Shown: positions 33,355-36,431 of the stretch, in pieces
Position numbering within the stretch: position 1 is the stretch's first letter
Layout of the letters: every line of letters starts with the position of its first letter
NCBI GenBank assembly: GCA_021822605.1
Contig: JAKAQL010000019.1
Coordinates: forward strand, 1-36,431
Length of the DNA: 36,431 nucleotides
Reading direction: 5' to 3'
Source of the DNA: Actinomycetes bacterium
GTDB taxonomy: Bacteria > Actinomycetota > Acidimicrobiia > Acidimicrobiales > Acidimicrobiaceae
Made by a program: the position numbers and the translations under genes
The notes under the pieces: generated by a model
What the model was told of the DNA's origin: nothing
What the model saw: the letters and a program-made list of their open reading frames with translations, nothing else
The model's database searches: none

Positions 33355-33622
33355 CGCAGCTCACCTCACTCACTCCTTCGCTCGCTCGCTCGCTCACAAG
33401 CATGGTACTCGACTACGATCGAGCACCGACCTTTGTAACGACTCCGGTCCCTCGAGAGCGCGGGAGTGGACCCTTTTGGCGATCAACTGAGCGATCAAGA
33501 CCGCCTTCATCAGGAAAATTGCCAGCTCAATTGCCGGTTACAGACATCGAGAAGACTCCATCAAGCACCTATACAGTGGCGTTGGTGCCACCAGTACCTT
33601 GAGGGCTAGCGTCAACTGTCCA
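33355..33622. other. Intergenic region with hairpin and tandem repeat
   Basis: 268 bp between the GT2 gene and the end of the lipid kinase gene. It holds the GT2 ribosome site (33361-33369), the CGCT repeat, and a hairpin GTGGC (33576-33580)/GCCAC (33587-33591) about 30 bp past the kinase stop that may terminate it. Nothing coding was recognised. Confidence 0.45.
33379..33394. repeat. (CGCT)4 tandem repeat upstream of the GT2 gene
   Basis: Four perfect CGCT units, flanked by imperfect TCAC units, 24 bp upstream of the GT2 start codon and next to its ribosome site. Short, but slipped-strand length changes here could alter expression. Confidence 0.7.
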
Positions 33623-34897
33623 TCACCGCAACCGTTGCCTCGGAGCTGCTACTCGACATGCTCTTGGGATCAACGTCACCGATAGGTTATTCACTGGACC
33701 TCGAGGCTCCCCATCGATAGCGACAACAAACGGCTCGACCGCCCGCACCTCCAGTTCAGATACATCTTCTATCATCGCGTGCCTTGGAAGACGACGTGCC
33801 CGTTGTCGAAATAGACTCCCAATCTCACCCATCACAATCCGCCAAGCAGAGCGTGAGATCATGACAAGCTGGGCGACGCCATCATCTGGGGCGCCACCAG
33901 GGAGGGTTACGCCAACCCTCCCTCCAAGACGTGGCGCATTCACCACTGCCAAATTCAGATAAGTATCAATTCTCTCATGGCCATTGATTGACACCGCAAG
34001 GTCCATCGATCGATGCCTCTCCCAGGCGGTGAATGCGACGACCGGATAGAGCAACGGGCGCCGCCATCCATGAACATCGTGAACCCTCTCGGCGAAATCT
34101 GCTACCAATCCAACGCTGACAGCATGAACAGCAGTACCCAAATTGGTGGTGAGCAGATCCACCTGACGCGATCCGGAACCACGCGCCACCAATGCTGCCT
34201 CCTCCGGGTACAGAGGAATCGCCAGTGAACGAGCTATATCGTTACCAGTCCCGGTCGGGAGGATTCCAAGCACTTGCCCAGTTTCAGTCAACGTAGCGAT
34301 AGCAACCCCTACGGTACCATCACCGCCAGCAACGATGATTCTGTCACCGACCGTAACCAGCTTCCTGACCGCATTGAGGGCGGTTGGAAGGTCCTCTCCT
34401 CGTGTCAGAAGGACCTCAATTCCCCCATCACTCTTCGCATCAACGATTCGACGCGCTCGTCGAAACAGACGAGTGGATCCAGAGTCAAGATTGGCAACGA
34501 CAATTGTCCTTGGGTGGTCCCGTCCTTTTTGACGACGGTCCCCGCCTACAGCGACCATTTCGCCGATGAGCACCATCAGGCCAACCGAAACAGTCACTCC
34601 AAAGGACCTATAGATACCCCTTGGCCGAGATCTGTGCAACGCGAAGAGGCTAGCTATAACCGCTGCTGGGAGGCGTATCGCTGGCGAGATTCTGCCAAAC
34701 CCGTAACAAAGACCGATCCAAAGACCACCCGAATCCTCGTTCCACAGAGAACCAACGATCGCAGCAATACCAACTGTCTGTGCCGCGAGAGGTCGACCCC
34801 GACGGAGCAATCGAATGACTGCTGCGGCGGCAAAAACATAACCTGCAACGTTCCAAGGGTCCTCAAGCAATCGCCATGATCGCTTAACTGTGTCCAT
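33623..34897 (-). CDS. Diacylglycerol kinase-family lipid kinase with N-terminal membrane domain
   Basis: About 424 residues. The C-terminal 290 form a DgkB/YegS-type lipid kinase: IVVANLDSGSTRLFRRAR, ATP-site IIVAGGDGTVG (GGDGT at about 191), GILPTGTGNDIARSLAIP, and FVVAIDGEPRG with VTLIPRAC at the end. The N-terminal 120 hold about four hydrophobic segments (GYVFAAAAVIRLL, TVGIAAIVGSLW, AVIASLFAL, VTVSVGLMVLIGEMVAV), absent from typical DgkB. Substrate could be diacylglycerol, undecaprenol or ceramide-like lipids. ATG 34897 is preferred; a TTG at 34927 is the alternative. No partner gene is adjacent. Confidence 0.87.
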   Translation of the reverse strand: MDTVKRSWRLLEDPWNVAGYVFAAAAVIRLLRRGRPLAAQTVGIAAIVGSLWNEDSGGLWIGLCYGFGRISPAIRLPAAVIASLFALHRSRPRGIYRSFGVTVSVGLMVLIGEMVAVGGDRRQKGRDHPRTIVVANLDSGSTRLFRRARRIVDAKSDGGIEVLLTRGEDLPTALNAVRKLVTVGDRIIVAGGDGTVGVAIATLTETGQVLGILPTGTGNDIARSLAIPLYPEEAALVARGSGSRQVDLLTTNLGTAVHAVSVGLVADFAERVHDVHGWRRPLLYPVVAFTAWERHRSMDLAVSINGHERIDTYLNLAVVNAPRLGGRVGVTLPGGAPDDGVAQLVMISRSAWRIVMGEIGSLFRQRARRLPRHAMIEDVSELEVRAVEPFVVAIDGEPRGPVNNLSVTLIPRACRVAAPRQRLR

Positions 34898-34989
34898 GCT
34901 TGTTATTCCGAGTATCCTCTCTATCAAAATTGCAAGAAAGCCATCGCTCTGCCCCTACCCAGCTGAACAACGCACAACAAAATTCATGA

Positions 34990-35274
34990 TTTGCGAACCT
35001 ACAAGGAGAGAATGGCCCCACTCTCTACAACACCAAGACCACGCTAGCCGTCTTCCACCTTGGCTACTCGAGTCCTCATAAGTTCTTGGCCCTCGATGTT
35101 GGAACCCAACGGATGGTGCTTACTCGGTCAGCTAAGTACCGGTACTTCTACGCTGAGAGCTACTTCCGGACCGAGGCAGCATAGAGAGCAGACGTTAGAA
35201 TGACAGGAGTCGTCTCACAAACGAAGTGGACCGGGCATGAGGGGCCCTCCACGAGTGCTGAGCTATCGCAGTAA
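34990..35274 (+). pseudogene. Interrupted coding-like frame, unrecognised
   Basis: After a stop at 34987 one plus-strand frame reads 64 codons to a TAG at 35182-35184 and then continues in the same frame for 29 codons to TAA at 35272. The codons are coding-like, with about two thirds G/C at third positions in the first part (for example LALDVGTQRMVLTRSAKYRYFYAES). No good start codon is present upstream of the stop, and the AAGGAG-ATG at 35012 belongs to another frame of only 11 codons. It may be a decayed gene; no family was recognised. The rest of 34898-35404 shows nothing clear. Confidence 0.3.
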
Positions 35275-35404
35275 CTGGGGGTTTAATGTGCCAGTTGATA
35301 ATGGAGTCCAGACCTCTCCTTGTCGATTGATTCGGGCGATTTGGGGAACTCCACTGAGCCACCAACATCGAGTCACGGACATTAACTCAAAGCCACGCTA
35401 TCCA

Positions 35405-36055
35405 TCAATGAGGTGGGTGAAGTACCGCAGAGGAGACGATGAAGATGAACGACGCCCCCGCGAGCGCAAGAATTCCTGGGACTGCCATCCTGCGGACTCG
35501 AACATGGCCAACATGCAGCAACAGCCAGAGTGTGACCGGAACCACAAGAAGTGCGATGGCTTCCACAGGGCTTACCAACCGTGTCCGTCCGATCCCAGCC
35601 GCGATAGCTACCAAAAGTTGCACTCCAAAAAGAGAACTTACCGCCAATGTTCGGTACCTCCTAGTGCAATACAACACGCCGGAAGCAGCAGGCAGCACTC
35701 CGAAGATAAGAATATTGGCCAGGTTCAAGAGCATGTACTCTAGAACCCGAGTCCCGTCAGCGAAACTATGTAATGGTATTGCTTGAGGATTGAGTAATGC
35801 TAAAGTTTCTGCCAAGGCACCACTAAGAATGGCGAGTGCAATGGACTTGCGCGCCAGCATCCCCGCTACAAAAACAGCTGGTGCAAAGAACACGAAGAAG
35901 AGCTGCGACTCCTTATTGGCAACAGTAAGCTCTAGCAGATCGCCGGCTGCTCCGACGATTAGACACAGACCGAGACCAAGCGCAAAGCCTCTCGCGTCAA
36001 AAAATCCTGTCGTCGTGATAGAACCATCAGGTAGTCTGCGGAATACTTTGAACAT
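35405..36055 (-). CDS. Integral membrane protein, unknown function
   Basis: About 216 residues with roughly six hydrophobic helices: FALGLGLCLIVGAAGDLL, LFFVFFAPAVFVAGMLA, SIALAILSGALAETLALL, LANILIFGVLPAASGVLY, AVSSLFGVQLLVAIAAGI and AIALLVVPVTLWLLLHVGH, then a C-terminal AVPGILALAGASFIFIV. Basic N-terminus MFKVFRRLPDG. ATG 36055 has AAGG about 9 nt upstream; a TTG at 36073 is the alternative. MASE1-like or sensor-type membrane domains look similar, but no kinase or GGDEF part is attached. Divergent from the exported protein at the right edge. Confidence 0.7.
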   Translation of the reverse strand: MFKVFRRLPDGSITTTGFFDARGFALGLGLCLIVGAAGDLLELTVANKESQLFFVFFAPAVFVAGMLARKSIALAILSGALAETLALLNPQAIPLHSFADGTRVLEYMLLNLANILIFGVLPAASGVLYCTRRYRTLAVSSLFGVQLLVAIAAGIGRTRLVSPVEAIALLVVPVTLWLLLHVGHVRVRRMAVPGILALAGASFIFIVSSAVLHPPH

Positions 36056-36199
36056 CGCCCATATCCTTCGCAAGCGCTAAGCAGCAATAATTTCTTTTCA
36101 TTCGGTAGTAGGTGACGTCGAGTGGATGATCATTAAGATGTTGGCGTTAGCGTAGTCATTATTAACGATAACTCATAACCCCCGACCTGGGAGGGCGTG

Positions 36200-36431
36200 A
36201 TGCGCATAACGCGCAAGAAACTCATCATGGTGGTTGCATCTCTCGTCTTGGCCTTCGCTGTAGTCGGGAGCTTCGCAGTGGCCAGGAGACCTGCGCCGCG
36301 CCTTGTTCCACTCAAGTCACTACCGACCTCCAAGAACACGGGGGGTCCACCGTGGGAGCCATCTCAGCGTGGCGGTGCGACGAGGGGTACGGTGGTAAGC
36401 GCTCCGCCTTGTACATCGACGCAGCTTGAAA
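36200..36431 (+). CDS. Exported protein, 5' part only
   Basis: The frame opens at ATG 36200, has GGGAGG 5 nt upstream, and is still open at the window end after 77 codons. It begins MRITRKK, followed by a hydrophobic core LIMVVASLVLAFAVVGSFAVA, a signal peptide or membrane anchor. A Pro/Gly/Thr-rich linker (PTSKNTGGPPWEPSQRGG) then leads to SAPPCTSTQLE. That last stretch resembles the beginning of a DUF4232-type extracellular domain, but too little is present to be sure. Divergent from the membrane protein gene with a 144-bp AT-rich region between. Confidence 0.65.
   Translation, partial: MRITRKKLIMVVASLVLAFAVVGSFAVARRPAPRLVPLKSLPTSKNTGGPPWEPSQRGGATRGTVVSAPPCTSTQLE

Noticed and set aside
1-36431. 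Insertion sequences, prophage genes, CRISPR arrays, rRNA and tRNA genes
   Set aside because: None was seen: no transposase or integrase motifs, no regularly spaced repeats, and no RNA gene signatures.

Overview
The window looks like one contig, or the left end of one, from a high-mid-GC (mid-50s % by eye) actinobacterium. The evidence is a WhiB regulator, two genes of mycothiol-linked families, many GTG/TTG starts, and several genes that appear to be read from leaderless TAnnnT promoters. A VIT/CCC1-type iron transporter, hopanoid-free membrane genes and the overall gene mix would suit an Acidimicrobiia-type iron-cycling acidophile (Ferrimicrobium/Acidimicrobium-like). That placement is inference only. 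The first seven bases match the end of the Illumina adapter, so the left edge is probably a true contig end and uvrC is cut there artificially.

Layout. 1-6249 (minus strand): a tightly packed operon of a small zinc-ribbon membrane protein, menG, menF, uvrA and uvrC, joining menaquinone synthesis to nucleotide excision repair. 6340-12399: single genes in mixed orientation: an MscS channel with a duplicated C-terminal peptide, a MaoC-type hydratase, a mini membrane protein, polyphosphate kinase 2, a four-helix membrane protein, a VIT1-type Fe/Mn transporter, fdhD and whiB. 12628-19256: an alpha/beta hydrolase with an EamA transporter, then a glycosyltransferase fused to a membrane helix and what looks like a dead NodB domain, followed by an intact NodB deacetylase, an AI-2E-type permease and a YbhN-type flippase-like protein.

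19372-24182 (minus): a complete pyruvate (or branched-chain 2-oxoacid) dehydrogenase operon, E1alpha-E1beta-E2-E3. 24382-27760 (minus): a molybdopterin formate dehydrogenase-like protein plus its DUF1641 partner; the sulfurtransferase FdhD needed for such enzymes is encoded at 11300. 27902-29452 (plus): a DsbA-like and a maleylpyruvate-isomerase-like protein, both from mycothiol-linked families. 29481-33354 (minus): an MBL hydrolase, then a three-gene surface-glycan cassette (GT2, STELLO/GT75-like glycosyltransferase, sugar-nucleotide epimerase). 33623-36431: a diacylglycerol-kinase-family lipid kinase with a membrane domain, a 0.5-kb stretch with a decayed reading frame, an integral membrane protein, and the start of an exported protein that runs off the right edge.

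No tRNA, rRNA, CRISPR, insertion sequence or prophage gene was recognised. The least explained items are the glycosyltransferase/pseudo-NodB fusion with its adjacent active deacetylase, the STELLO-like cassette, and the repeated -10-only promoters abutting start codons.
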